Source of the DNA: Bidens hawaiensis
Taxonomy: Eukaryota > Streptophyta > Magnoliopsida > Asterales > Asteraceae
NCBI GenBank assembly: GCA_021521415.1
Contig: JAIQDT010001748.1
Span: 1-64,000, forward strand
Length of the DNA: 64,000 bases
Direction: 5' to 3'
Shown here: one piece after another, positions 10,635 through 22,386 of the stretch
Layout: each line of letters begins with the position of its first letter
Position numbering within the stretch: the stretch's first letter is position 1
Made by a program: the position numbers and the translations under genes
The notes under the pieces: generated by a model
The model's input: the letters and a program-made list of their open reading frames with translations, nothing else
Told to the model about the DNA's origin: nothing
Databases searched by the model: none

Positions 10635-12771
10635 TTTAATGAACAAAGGTTAAAGGATGTGACGGAGTGATTAGCTAAAATAGACACTCCTACCAAGTGA
10701 ATTTGGAATTTAAGAATGTAGGCAGTCGACGGCGCGGGAGTGACAGAGAGTAAGAAAACGTGAGACGGAGAAACGAAAAAATGAAATGACGAGTATAAAT
10801 GGTTGGTTAATTGAACAAGAAAAAAAAGTAGGAGAAAAGAAAAAGACATGTTTACACCATATGCAACGCACCTCCATGGAGGGTGCATGTTGTCGATGTG
10901 GACGTTCTCTTTAAAGCATCCACAATGGTGAACGAGTAAAAAGAAATTAAACTCGTCACGTCAGCTTGCAAATCAGATTTATACTCATTCACTTTCAAAC
11001 ACTAAAAGCTCTCATTTCTTCTCCAATATACATCCATTTTTAGACACCCCTATATTCCACGTAATTATCTACTTCTAATTTTTTTTTATATAAACTAAAA
11101 TACTTTCATAAACATAAATACTTTTATAATTTTTATAAGTATCTTATTCTTTATTTCATATTATATAAAAATAAAATAAGTTCTAGTAAATAAATTTAAA
11201 ATGAAAATAATAAAAGTCTTATAAATAAAATTTTAAAATTACATAAACAATAAATAAAACAACCACATACATACACAAACTAAAAACGTTATATAAACTA
11301 ATTTAAAACAAATAATAATTTTTTTATAAAATTTTACCGTTTGAAGTAAAATAAACAAAAAAATATATCTTTTTAATTCAAAAGGAAATATAATTAAAGA
11401 GGGTTGTTCCAAAAAAAAAAAAATGTTGGAGAGTTGGCTATGCTCACTTATCATGTTTACTTTAATCCACTTTAATGAATATGCTCCAAACTAAACATCA
11501 TAACTAATGTGCATTTATCAAGTTTAAAATTCTGAATAATGTCTCCCTAGAACTAAACAGCTCATTCAAGTTGCTCTTAGAAGGGTCAGTTGGGATTCCT
11601 GCCCGGGCTTCATGAATTATATTTATTTTTGTTTCAGTTTTTAGTGAATTGGGACCTTGTTTTTTTTACATGTAATAATAACTTGTACATCATATTATAT
11701 ATAAATTCAAATCAATTGAAAGGGTAGTAATTAGGTAAAATAAGAATGTAGTAATTTTATATGTAATTATTCTACTAACAAGTGTTTTATAAGCTAATTT
11801 TGAAGTTCTATATATAACTTGGTTTAGTAGGCAAACTAGAAATAAATAATCTTACATTTGGTGTATTAATCGCTAATAATATCACATTTAAATTGATTAC
11901 CAATGATCCAACCTTTCAACTATTTTTGTCCCAATGGACCTTCGTTAAAAAAATACTTAATGTCGTTATGTTTTTTTTTTTCCTGAGCTTCGATCCGATG
12001 TTTTAGGGCTTTTGATTGTAAGAAAGATAAGAGTCAATTAATGTAAAACTTGATTCAAATAGCTTGCTTTTTGTTAATAGAAAATTCAAACACCTGAATT
12101 GAAACACTGTTTCATCGTTTAGATTATCGTTTCCATGTAAGTTTACATCAGTCTACTCGTATTTTTTTCCAATCAAAATCCCTGAAACATCATATTGAAA
12201 CTCAAAAAAAAAAACTAATGACGTTAAATATTTTTTAGCGGAGGTTCATTGAGTTAAAAATAGTTTAAAGGTTGAACTATTGGAAGTGATTTTTAAAGAT
12301 GAGATTATTATCGGGTAATACATAAAAGGTGGATCGTTATTTCTAATTTTCCGGTTTTTATAAAGAAATTATAGAAAATAAATGTAAAAGGTATTTGATG
12401 AGTGAAAATGTAAAGATGTTTGCGAAGTTTATAGAATTGGGAAGACAATAAGAGTTGTTTTCTAGCTATTTATATATCAGTACTTTTTCTAATCTTTAGG
12501 CCACCATAAAGTTTTTGTTAAATAAAATATCTGCAAGCTGATCTTATTTTAGTAGGATAATGTTTACCTTGACTAACGATTCCTAACAATCCAAAAAACA
12601 AAATTCTTTTTGACAAATATCCATGACATTTTAAATCAATTAAAAACAGAAAAGTATAATACTTTGCACACATCATAGATACGGTACTTTCTTTCTTGGG
12701 AAATCTATAAGTAGGATAACTGGTTTTAATATACATAAATTCAATATAATAATATTTGTGGAACCTTCGTG
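10635..12771. other. Intergenic DNA upstream of MYB-A
   Basis: AT-rich, with no supported gene. Near 10915 the word AAAGCATCCACAATGGTGAA resembles the end of a common plant MITE, but no matching inverted end was found downstream. The rest shows only A/T homopolymers and short simple repeats. Confidence 0.5.
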
Positions 12772-12777
12772 CACGTG
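12772..12777 (+). promoter_or_regulatory. G-box upstream of MYB-A
   Basis: A perfect CACGTG, 145 bp before the MYB-A start codon and just upstream of the likely TATA box. G-boxes bind bZIP and bHLH factors in plants; use at this gene is inferred from position only. Confidence 0.5.
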
Positions 12778-12810
12778 AAGATGTTGCTTTTAGTCTTAAG
12801 TCTTCACTAA

Positions 12811-12818
12811 TATATATA
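12811..12818 (+). promoter_or_regulatory. Probable TATA box of MYB-A
   Basis: TATATATA about 105 bp before the start codon, which would give a 5' leader of about 70-80 nt. It is the best TATA candidate close to the gene, although the region is generally AT-rich. Confidence 0.5.
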
Positions 12819-12921
12819 GCCGCCTTAGTATCATATCCATCACTCCATCAGTGCATGTTACAGATTCTATCGAGTTCAAAGTATTAATTGCGTGAATAAA
12901 TATATATACTTTAAAGTGATC

Positions 12922-14106
12922 ATGAGGTCTCCAACTGGTGAGATGAAGGTGGAACTGAAGAAGGGTTCATGGAGCCATGAAGAAGATGAGATGTTGAGAT
13001 CTTATATCAACAGATATGGGATCTGGAACTGGTCTCAAATGCCCAAATTTGCTGGTAATTATATAAATCATGAACCCGTATAATGGTTGCGTTTTACGTT
13101 GAAAGTAAACAAGCAGTCAAAATTTATTGAATGTTTTCTCTTTTGTTTAAAGGTTTAAACAGAAGCGGAAAGAGTTGTAGGCTACGATGGATGAATTATC
13201 TAAAACCTAACGTAAAAAGAGGCAACTTTTCGGAGGAAGAAGAAGAAACCATACTCTATTATCATTCACTTCTGGGCAATAGGTATGCATGGGTTATTGT
13301 GTTTCAGTTTAGTTTCTTTATCTTGAGAAAATGTACACTCAAGATTCTTTACATATGTATCAAGGGGTGAGATATGATATAGATAAAATTAACTTATTAA
13401 ATATACAAATAACTAGAGTAATTACGTCATAAAAAATAAAATAGTGTATAATATTTACTCTAGTTCAAAAGTTCGTGAATAATAAGAGTTACACTAGTGT
13501 AAACATAATTACTCTAGTTATTTATAAGCTTCTCACAATAAAAGTCATTTGCATTTGATCCAAGCACTATGTATTATTATATTGTTTCTTATTATGTAAT
13601 ATGTTCACAGATGGTCAACAATTGCTACAAAACTTCCGGGAAGAAGCGATAACGAAATAAAGAATTACTGGCATAGCCATCTGAAGAAACGCGCACATTT
13701 TAATTCCGAGTCCGAAACACCGGAAAAACTTGAACATATGGCTGTATCAACAATATGTGAAACCAATGTATTTGAGAAAATACAAGATAGCCATGCAAAC
13801 AATCCTTTTGGATCCCTCTTGGTGCAGACTTGTGAAGATGAGAGCTCTTGTTCTAGCAGCAGTACTACTTTTAAAGATCAAGAAGTTGAATTTAAAGATG
13901 ATTATTATGATCTTCGTTCACCTGGAACCGTTAAAGATCTTGAATCTTTTTGGGAACAACTTGGTGGGTTGGAAAACATGGAACAAGGAACCAGTCTACA
14001 CGAGGATATATATTTTGAGCCTGTAATTCCTTATGCATACAATGAGGCAACAAGCTCATACAACTTTGATCACAATGATTTTGATACCATCAAACAATTA
14101 ATTTAA
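12922..14106 (+). CDS. R2R3-MYB transcription factor (MYB-A), intact
   Basis: Three exons: 12922-13054 (133 bp), 13153-13282 (130 bp) and 13611-14106. The first two lengths and the splice phases are those of typical plant R2R3-MYB genes, and all introns are GT..AG. The product has 252 residues. R2 has its three tryptophans at 17, 37 and 57; R3 has Phe70, Trp89 and Trp108, with recognition helix [10 protein letters not shown]. It lacks the [DE]LxxRxxxL bHLH-interaction signature in R3. The acidic, Ser-rich C-terminus carries [15 protein letters not shown], also found in the MYB-B copies; an FW motif faintly recalls MYB13/14/15-type proteins, but the subgroup is not certain. It should be a nuclear DNA-binding regulator. 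An upstream in-frame ATG-like start at 12892 is less likely because homologous copies begin at MRSP. Confidence 0.92.
13407..13523. repeat. Foldback in MYB-A intron 2
   Basis: A perfect 18-bp inverted repeat (AAATAACTAGAGTAATTA at 13407-13424, its complement at 13506-13523) encloses about 80 bp. A third, inverted TTACTCTAGTT copy lies inside near 13457. A transcript would fold into a hairpin. It looks like a tiny MITE or its remnant. The MYB-B second intron is about twice as long and no such foldback was noticed there. Confidence 0.65.
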
Positions 14107-14985
14107 GTTCATTCCATTAATTGATTTCATAATTAATTGCCTAATAAGTTAGTAGTTCAGTAGGTGAAATGTTGATGTCTGTAGATGTAGCGGCCAGATC
14201 TGTCATGTACAAAGTTTTTCCTTAAATAATTTGTAAACCTACTACCGGTGGAAAATAGATATCACCCAAGGTTGTACTGAAAGTGTTTAAAGCTGTTGGA
14301 GCTTATGTGCATCGATTTACATTGTGTATGCTGTTGGGTTACCGGCCTATTCTCAAGATTTTACTCACTGCAAAGAATTATTTTCACTGACGTACTGTTT
14401 CGTTAGAAACCCGTATGTGAAAGCAGATGCTTTTTTGGAAAACATGGTGTAGGTAATGCATATTTCGACGTATTACCAACAGAAGTTGCGCATGTGGATG
14501 TAAACAATGGATTATCCAACATCATTAGCAGCCGCTGACCCCCCATAATTTAATTTTAAAGGCTGCATTTAACCATATATTTTTAAAAACGTTAGATTTA
14601 AATAATCTCAATTATTGATTATTGACAAATAACACTCTCAACTAACAAGTTAGTTGATGATGGTCTCATCCTTTAACATATTTGTTTTTAACGATCCGCG
14701 ACTAACGAAAGCTTAACTCCGTTATTCTTAGGTCGCCGGAAAAACGCTTTTGCCGGAAAACTCAACATTTTTCACCGAAAACTCCATAAGTCAGAATAAT
14801 GTTTGAGATTTTGTTGAACACCTAAGGGTGTTCATAACTAAACTAAATTCTAACACAAACATTGAGACACTAAGAAGCACGACTAGTTATTGAAGGTTAT
14901 ATTCAAGAGAGGATAAATCATCAAAAAATCTTCTTACCTACATTATAAAAAGATTTTTTAAGGATCATCACTGTTCAAGTAACTT
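14107..14985. other. 3' flank of MYB-A
   Basis: No gene was recognised. AT-rich with a modest GC rise at 14200-14520; translations there are broken in all frames. A 3' UTR of MYB-A probably occupies the first 100-200 bp, with AATAAT at about 14225 as a weak polyadenylation signal. Confidence 0.4.
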
Positions 14986-16131
14986 ATAACAATTACGAGT
15001 TACATTAAAACAACTTTTCCCAACAACTGACTTACATATTTACATGTTCTTAAGACAACCTGAAGGTCAAAGAACACTTAGTCTACAAGTCAATAAAATC
15101 CATGCATGGGTTAATGCAAACATCATAATGTGATGAAATCTTAATACAATTATTTTCATCAAGCACCAAGTGGATTAACGTACCTACCTCAAAATTAGTG
15201 GGAGCAACTAAAACAAACTTGCTCTTATATAGATGACATTCTTTTGACTAGTATATGTTACAAAAGTTAAAGCATTGTTCATACATACTTTGATATGATA
15301 AATTTAAGAGATATCCCTTACGTGATAGATATCATAACATTCTTAGATAGATCCAAAGGGACGTTAGTTTTGTTCCATAAGTTTTATCTTAAATGGGTTC
15401 TTACGCATGTAACAAACAATATTGTTCTCCTTTAGAGGATAATAGGATCAATGAGATTATTTCCTTATGCTTCATTAAGTAAAAGCCTTATGTAGGTTCA
15501 AGCTCATACTCGTTCGTATATTACTCAAATTGCAACACCATAGATATGTCTATATTAATGTAAAGTATGTAAAAGAGTATTAAAATATCTTTAAAGGAAA
15601 TGAAAGACTATAATTTATAAGAAGTGAGAATTAAAACAGGTTGATTACTCTAAACTTTGTCATATTCAAAAATAAGAAAATGTAATTTCCGTGATATATT
15701 TTTATGTCAACAGATAAATATACCTCACGGAAGAGTCATAATTAACTGATAACAACCTAAGTTATAATGACATAATATGTTGATTAATCATAACGCAGTT
15801 ATCAATAGATGTTGAAAATCTATTAGTGGACTCATAAGTTCATTAACTCTATATAAATTATATATTGAAGACTTATGGTGATAAACTCAACTACCATGTT
15901 TTTTCAAACGGTAACAATTCAAGACGTGCTGCATTAAAGTTACGATATGAAATTAATTACTCGTTTATGAAAGAATCGAGGAAACTAAATTTTCGTATCA
16001 ATTGCATCCATGATATGCTTAAGGAGGATTCTATAACTAAAGGTCTATCATCCGTAAGTATTATGAAAGCGCTTATAATCATGACGGGTTTATTGATTAC
16101 AATGTACAACTGCATATCGTACTATGAATGA
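14986..16131 (+). pseudogene. Worn Ty1/copia pol fragment (RT to RNase H end)
   Basis: Frames broken by stops and shifts still spell copia landmarks in order: a QPEG-like start of the RT C-terminal part near 15055, a YRDDILLTS version of the YVDD active-site block near 15225, an IxRDRSKG-like stretch near 15345, and an RNase H tail with TKGLSS near 16040 (from DPLTKGL in active elements). The frame from 15865 to 16131 holds the last part. No LTRs flank it. It is older than copia-A and copia-B, judging by the number of breaks. Confidence 0.6.
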
Positions 16132-16434
16132 TTAATTATTAATTTTACTCAGCGGTTCTGTTTTGTATGTCTCTTAATATGTACAGCTTGCATAATAACA
16201 AATTATTATACAAATCAAATGTTCCTATAGGCTTACTTGAAATTTTTTATTATAACTACTTAGGTTTTAAATAAGGAATGCAGTATGATTAATGGGGGTT
16301 TTGAGTTGATGTCCAATTCAATGATTGTATTACTCTGCTCAAATTTGAGTTTAAAGTTAAAATGAATGTTAACTCCTTATCAGACTTATCTAATACTCAT
16401 AAACTACTACTCGGCCAAGTCAGAGAATGTAAGA

Positions 16435-16471
<37 letters not shown>

Positions 16472-17284
16472 GACAGATTCAAAAATGAACTAAAAAAAGT
16501 TGAAAACTGGGAACTCTTCACTTTACATGTAAAAAACTAATATAAACCTCGACTTCACGTGTAAAAAATTAGTTATAGCATAAACTTTTGAACTTTGTTT
16601 ATAAATGCATATAAAAGACATTCCAATAAAAAATAATTTTGTAGAATTTTTTTTTACCATTTTTTAACTTAAAATAAAATTATTATTTTTAAACGGCTAC
16701 CACATGTGTTTATATGTAAACAAAACTCAAAAAAGATTATATAAAAATGTGTTTTTACATGAAAAATGAATTTTTTTAATATTTTATTACAATTGAACAG
16801 TTCATCAACTTCTCACTTTTTTTAATTCCTTCTTGAAAAAACTATTTTAGCCACATGAAAACCTCTTAGAAAATTATAAAATAAAAAATGTAAAAATTAA
16901 AAAACCAAAATTTTTTTATTTTTCAACCCGGTTTCATTAAAAAAATCTAATTGTACACATATGTATGTTTTTATTGAATCTCGAGTTACATAATGTACAG
17001 ATATGTACATTATAATTTTTCTTAATTGTACATATGTGTATAAAGAATAACCTGTATAAAATTTTAAAAATACGTATTATACATATATGTATAATTTTGC
17101 TAAACCGATACTTTATTGTAATTTTTTATGAAACCGGGATAAAAAATAAATTTTTTTGTTTTTTACTTTTTTATTTATCGTGTTTTTTTATGATTTTTTT
17201 TATTTTTTAAAAAAGATTTTTTTATGGTCTAAACTTTTTCTCAAATTTCTCAATTTCAAAATGATTCTCGCATAATCCTAAACT

Positions 17285-17315
<31 letters not shown>

Positions 17316-18113
17316 GAGGCTATTATAATCATTTATATAATATTAGATCAAAATATTAATTATACCTTATCATATAAGTTCGGTAATTGTTGATGTGTCA
17401 TATTGCCTTTGATTGACTAATAAAGGGTTTCGTCTTGGGTGTATATAAAGAGATATAAATAAACATCATAATCCAATAAAAAACATACATAATATTTTAT
17501 GCGTCTTTTCTCTCTCAAATCAGGTTTCTCTCAAGAACCCTAACAACATCATTAACTATACAATCTGAAGGGGAAGTCGATCAAGTTGACAAACATGTCG
17601 ACTACATCGGTTACTACCCACCATGTTGTAACATGTTCATAGGTTTATTATTATTCATGTTTTTTATTACTTACATGAAGAACAGAAAGACAACTTTTCC
17701 ATGAGAACTACATCCGTGATCGTTAGTGGCTCTCGATTAAGGATTTACATGCCTCGAGAGGAGTTAGGATAGCATAACTCTTCTCTCCTTTCTTTTTTAT
17801 TATTGCGATGAAATCTCTCCATGCTATTCACAAAACGCATGTGACTTGGGTATTCAACATGGCATCTCCAAACCCCATTTGCTATACGTGGATAATGCAA
17901 TTTTTGTGAGAGAATAGATACTCAAAACCTTATTAGGATCATGAGATGCTTTTACTTAACTAATACAACAAAGTAAGACTATATCGTATGGTGGTGTAAT
18001 ACTTTCTTCTCTCTAGTGTGGCAAGTGTTCCATAATGTCAAATTGGCACATTCCACTTCTCGTTCTCGGGCCGAGCTCCCCATTGGAGGGAACATGAATT
18101 TCGGAAGGTATTT
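16132..18113. other. Intergenic DNA with microsatellites
   Basis: AT-rich, no gene. An (AT)n(TG)n compound microsatellite lies at about 16434-16471 and (TA)n at about 17286-17303. At 17389 TGTTGATGTGTCATATTG, followed by a TATA-like GTATATAAAG near 17441 and a CTCTCAAGAACCCTAAC stretch, looks like part of an LTR, but no partner or primer-binding site supports it. Confidence 0.45.
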
Positions 18114-18507
18114 TGTAGGGCCAATATTCTATATTAATTTTAGGATTGCGTATGTCTTTATATTTTCTTAGAGTCGGTGTATTACGTATCTCAGTACGTT
18201 TATTTTGTAAGGACAAAATGTAATTGTTGGAGAAATGGGGACCCTATATAAAGTGTCACTTAACCCATTTCTCCACAACCCTTTGTGAATAAACCTTTGC
18301 ATTTTATTTCATCCAAGTAACATACAAACTCTCAAACTCTCTCTAAACCCTAACCCATCTCCTTAACTTTCGGCCTCCCGTACCCACACACACAAGATCC
18401 GAGATCTCGATCCAACTAGTTGTTTCCGCCAACTAGTTGTGAGGTTGATCCAAGAACAACTAGTATCTTAGTTTGTTTTGTTGTTTGATCCGGTTTCGGG
18501 ACCTACA
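18114..18507 (+). repeat. 5' LTR of copia-A
   Basis: 394 bp, from TGTAGGGCCAATATT to GGGACCTACA. It holds a likely promoter (TATATAAA at 18245-18252) followed by a CT-rich leader. Against the truncated 3' LTRs about ten differences in 280 bp were counted by eye. Confidence 0.9.
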
Positions 18508-18509
18508 AT

Positions 18510-18521
18510 TGGTATCAGAGC
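18510..18521 (+). other. Primer-binding site of copia-A
   Basis: TGGTATCAGAGC, the complement of the 3' end of plant initiator methionine tRNA, two bases after the 5' LTR. It fixes the orientation and the LTR end. It is the only perfect copy of this motif seen in the window. Confidence 0.95.
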
Positions 18522-18914
18522 TTTCGGGCTCGACTAGTTGTAGATCTTGGGTCACAACCTTGGATTTTGGTCTTGTGTGTGAAAGACGGATTTTTCAAAG
18601 AAAATAAGTGGTTTCGGTTTTTCTTGTGTTCTTGAAGTTCTTAAGATATTTTAGTTATTCTTGTTCAAGAAGAAGGTTTAAGGTTGATAGTTTGGTGTTT
18701 GAATCCATTGTGGTTTGTGTTTGTGGTTGGTGCAAATAGACTTAAAAAGTTGTGAATTTCATGCATTTGGTGTGTATTGTAAAAGGTGTTGGAAAGTTGG
18801 TTGGTCACATTCTTTTTTTGGTTTAAAGAGATTCCAAATACAAGGTTGGAGTTGGTGATTTGAATACTTTGATTGTGGTTTGAATACATAAAAAAAAACC
18901 AAACTCATCTATTC
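18522..18914 (+). other. Copia-A leader, first part
   Basis: G/T-rich 5' untranslated stretch between the primer-binding site and the leader array. No reading frame of note. Confidence 0.6.
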
Positions 18915-19615
18915 CAGTCGCTTACAATTCCTCAAATCGATTACAATCAAGTTGTTCTAATACATCAGCCCTCAATCATCTCACAACTTGCTTTCATCAG
19001 ACTCGCACACATCAACTCTTTCTAACTCGCTTACAATCTCAGCCTCTCCCAAACTCACATACATTCCAGCCTTCTCCCAAACTCGCTTACACCTCCTCCT
19101 CCAACTCGCATACATCTCAACAACCAAACCCGCTTACAATCACACTCGCTCACATCCTAACTCGTTTACATTCCAGCCCTCGCTTACATTTCAGCCCTCA
19201 TACACTCGCATACATTCTCTTTTCGATTACAATTTTCAACACTCGCATACATTATCTTTTCGATTGCAATTTTCAACACTCGCATACATCCAACTCGATT
19301 ACAATCTTCATCGCTTACTGCGCAATCGATTACAATTGTAAGTCGATTACAATTGTAATCGATTACAATCACCAGTCGATTACATTGTCACTCGCTTACA
19401 ACTGACAAGTCGCTCACATCAAGACTCGCTTACACCTTCCAAATCGCCTACAATCTTTGGTAGCATACATATTCAGTCGCTCACATCAACTGACTCGCAT
19501 ACAATCACTCGTTTACATTCCAATTGATTACACCCCTGGTCGCTTACATCATCATCATTCGATTACAATCTGTACTCGATTGTAATCGAATTACACCCTT
19601 GGCCGCTGACCTATC
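18915..19615 (+). repeat. Leader array of degenerate TCGCTTACA words
   Basis: About 40 occurrences of a 9-10 base word, YCG(C/A)(T/A)TACA, in 700 bp, with irregular spacing of 12-30 bases. Common forms are TCGCTTACA, TCGCATACA, TCGATTACA and TCGCTCACA. G is almost absent from the plus strand except in the CG of the word. Near 19325-19375 the ATTACAATCGATTGTAAT variants form palindromes. The spacing is not a fixed tandem period and the reading frames differ between units, so it does not look like a coding repeat. Confidence 0.85.
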
Positions 19616-20334
19616 ACGTCCGTCCCTCTCGTAACCACCGTCTGTCCATCTTGGCCGGGAACAGTGGTTAACCAGATTGGGTATTTCAGATTTGGTGTTT
19701 CAAGTGTGGTAGTTCAGATCTGAGAAAAAGAAGAGCATAAGAGTTTTTTGTTTGTACGTGAAAGGATTTGAATGGTTGGTGTGTTTTCCACCATTAGGGT
19801 TGAGATTTACGTTATAGACTTCTATTGGATTTGGACATCTCTCCTTTTAATTGTGGGCCAACTCAACAAATCAACATAAATTACTTGGGCTAGAACGTTA
19901 ATATTAGTTGGTTATTTGGGTTCCACCAATTAATTTTGTTGGGCCTAAATATTTGTTAGACTAATGAACTTACCTTTTGGACTGCCAAGAGTTATGATCG
20001 GGTTGAAATTTGTTTAGTATGCATGGGTTGATACAAAAGTTTAGCTTGGGTCGCTAAATTTGAGATACAAGTTGCTTGGAAAATTTGACTAACGAGTCAT
20101 ATTTTACAAAGATAGTTTGATTAATTTAGAGTTAACACGGGTTAACTAACTTCAAGCGATTCTTAAAAGGTTTGACACGAACCTAACTTGCGGGTTATTT
20201 CGGGAAAACATTACTTACTTTGGGTCTCAAAGTTGACAAGATTATTTTTCCGGGCTGGTCCAAGAAAGCGTTTTGATTTATTTCAAAAGAGTCAAAGTCA
20301 ACTCATAATCGCAAGTCAAAGTCAAATAAAAAAA
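19616..20334 (+). other. Copia-A leader, last part
   Basis: Non-coding by appearance up to the gag start. An in-frame extension from 20188 precedes the ATG at 20335, but the N-terminal residues do not look like part of a gag. Confidence 0.5.
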
Positions 20335-21184
20335 ATGTCTTACAATTCTGAGCTTGGAGGAAGTCTGAATATGAGGGAAGGTCAAAAGGACATTTTAAAA
20401 GAAGAATTCAACATGTTTAAACATACTCAAGTAGAATTGATTGTCTGTCTCATCAACAGATTTGAGTCACTCGTTACTAAATTTAGAAGTGTCGGTATCA
20501 TCCCTGAGTTGTCTGAGATCAACATGAAGTTGTTGGATTCACTGCCTTACGCATGGAATAGTAGTGTGATTACCATCAAGAGAACGACAAACCTGGATAC
20601 CTTAACACTCTCAGAGTTGACTTCTACCATCAAGCTTTGGTGCAAAGAAAATAAAGATGAGACAAGTGATGCGGGTGTGAGCAGTCAAGCAAGTCATATC
20701 ATCCCCGAGGGTGCTACATGTGGAAGTAGTCAAGCAAACACCTCGTCAAGCTACACTGATGGGATTCCTACACCTGCATCTCGCATTCCCGAGGTACACA
20801 AACTTTGCACACAAGATTGTATTGATAAGGTCCTGCACTATAGAAACCACAATGCTAAAATTCTTGAACAAATTCGTAGCATTAAAGTTCAGAACGATGA
20901 TCTTAAGAAAGTTGCAAAGATTTATACCACTAGGATTAACACTCATGGTAATGATATGGCAAAACTTAGGGAAAAGGTCACTATTGCTACATATTTAGCT
21001 CAACGTCATGAAAAACATATAGATGAACTAAATACTAAAATTTCTAAGTTAGAAATTGAATTATCTCAAAAGAAAGTTGCCATAGAAAACTTTGAGTTAG
21101 CCTCTGAAAAGCTGAACAAGCTAATTGGGTCACAGATGGAGTTAAGATTAAAGACTGGTATAGGCTATGATAGTTCTGCTGTAC

Positions 21185-22386
21185 TGATGACCGTCATTTG
21201 AGTCAATCAAAAACCTAAATAACCTAAGTAGATAGGGTAAATAAGGTATCGTATCCACCAGGAGTATGTGGTCAATGTAATCGTGTAACAGATTTATAAT
21301 ATCATGAATTAGCGGATTTTAGTGCTGATCACACAAGCAATTAGTTTTAATTTAGAATTAAGCAACGGACAAGTGAACAAGTTTCAATCAATCAATAAAA
21401 GCAAATCACACATGGGACTTCAAGTAAGTAACTTACAGTAATCTCATGCAACCTAACAGATTAATCATTAACGGTTAACTACAGACTGATCAACTAGACA
21501 AAACCTTAGACATCAATAATCGCTTTACACACGGCACTAGTTATCAAACAGTCCCTGCCAGTGTGACTCAGTTAAGGGCAATCAAATGTTTTATCGTATT
21601 CAACCTAATCAAGCAGTCCTATGATCAATTATTATAGCAACTGGTAACTAATCGTTCAAATCAACGTAAACCTAAACCGATTGAACACACAGAAATACTA
21701 AACATCAATAATCATAGATTAACCATAAACAATTATACATAAACGTTCTTAGTTACATGAGAAAACTAAAAATAATACAAACTTTACATCCCGGGTATGA
21801 TTCGGAGAAGTTAGCCGAGCATCGTCATCATGTAATCTTCAATTATGATGATATGGAACATGTATGTGATCTCGGTATGAATCGGAATGGTGGAATCGCC
21901 CTCTTGTAGCTTTGTAAACTGCCAGTCAGGAGTCCTTTTTGAAACCCTAACTTTATCCTTTTATAGGGTTTTAAAATAGCTGACTCCCGTAGTTTTACTT
22001 TGGTCCAGCATATGATACTCTAGCTTCAGCAAATGGTACTATGGCTCAGCAAATGGTACTCTAACTTTAGAGTATGATACTCTATTTCAACATACCATAC
22101 TTTAAAACTTCCTGATGTGCGCTCCCTCTTATGCTCAGCATATGATACTCTGTTTTCAGCAAATGATATGCTAAACCAACTTTTACCCAGATTCACCAGT
22201 TTTGATCATACACTATAACAAATCATCCCGAGTCTTCATCTCGTGCTCGTACAGGTCCAAATTAGGTACTTTAATGTCTATGACCTGAAATACAATAAAC
22301 ACGTATGAAGTATCGAAGTTCTCACAATAAACAGTTAAAACTAATAAATAAACGAACTTAAATATATACAAATTAACCAACCATCA
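21185..22386. mobile_element. Solo LTR inserted in copia-A gag
   Basis: 1202 bp bounded by TGATG..CATCA and flanked by an exact 5-bp duplication TGTAC (21180-21184 and 22387-22391). Removing it and one duplication joins the two gag frames. There is no internal coding region. It is AT-rich with a repeat cluster at 22007-22175. The superfamily is not identified. Confidence 0.88.
22007..22175. repeat. CAGCAAATGGTACTCT repeat cluster in the solo LTR
   Basis: At least five versions of CAGCA(A/T)ATG(G/A)TACT occur within 170 bp, with an inverted AGAGTATGATACTCT in the middle. It may be a regulatory repeat of the LTR. Confidence 0.6.

Noticed and set aside
10915..11460. MITE starting with AAAGCATCCACAATGG
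   Set aside because: Only one end resembles a known MITE terminus; no matching inverted end was found.
17389..17580. LTR-like stretch with TATA box
   Set aside because: No second LTR, primer site or target duplication is present.
18988..19341. 117-codon frame in the leader array
   Set aside because: It arises because the array has few stops; the word does not stay in one frame and no domain is seen.
18915..19615. CRISPR-like array
   Set aside because: The words are short and irregularly spaced, there are no uniform spacers or cas genes, and the context is a plant retrotransposon.
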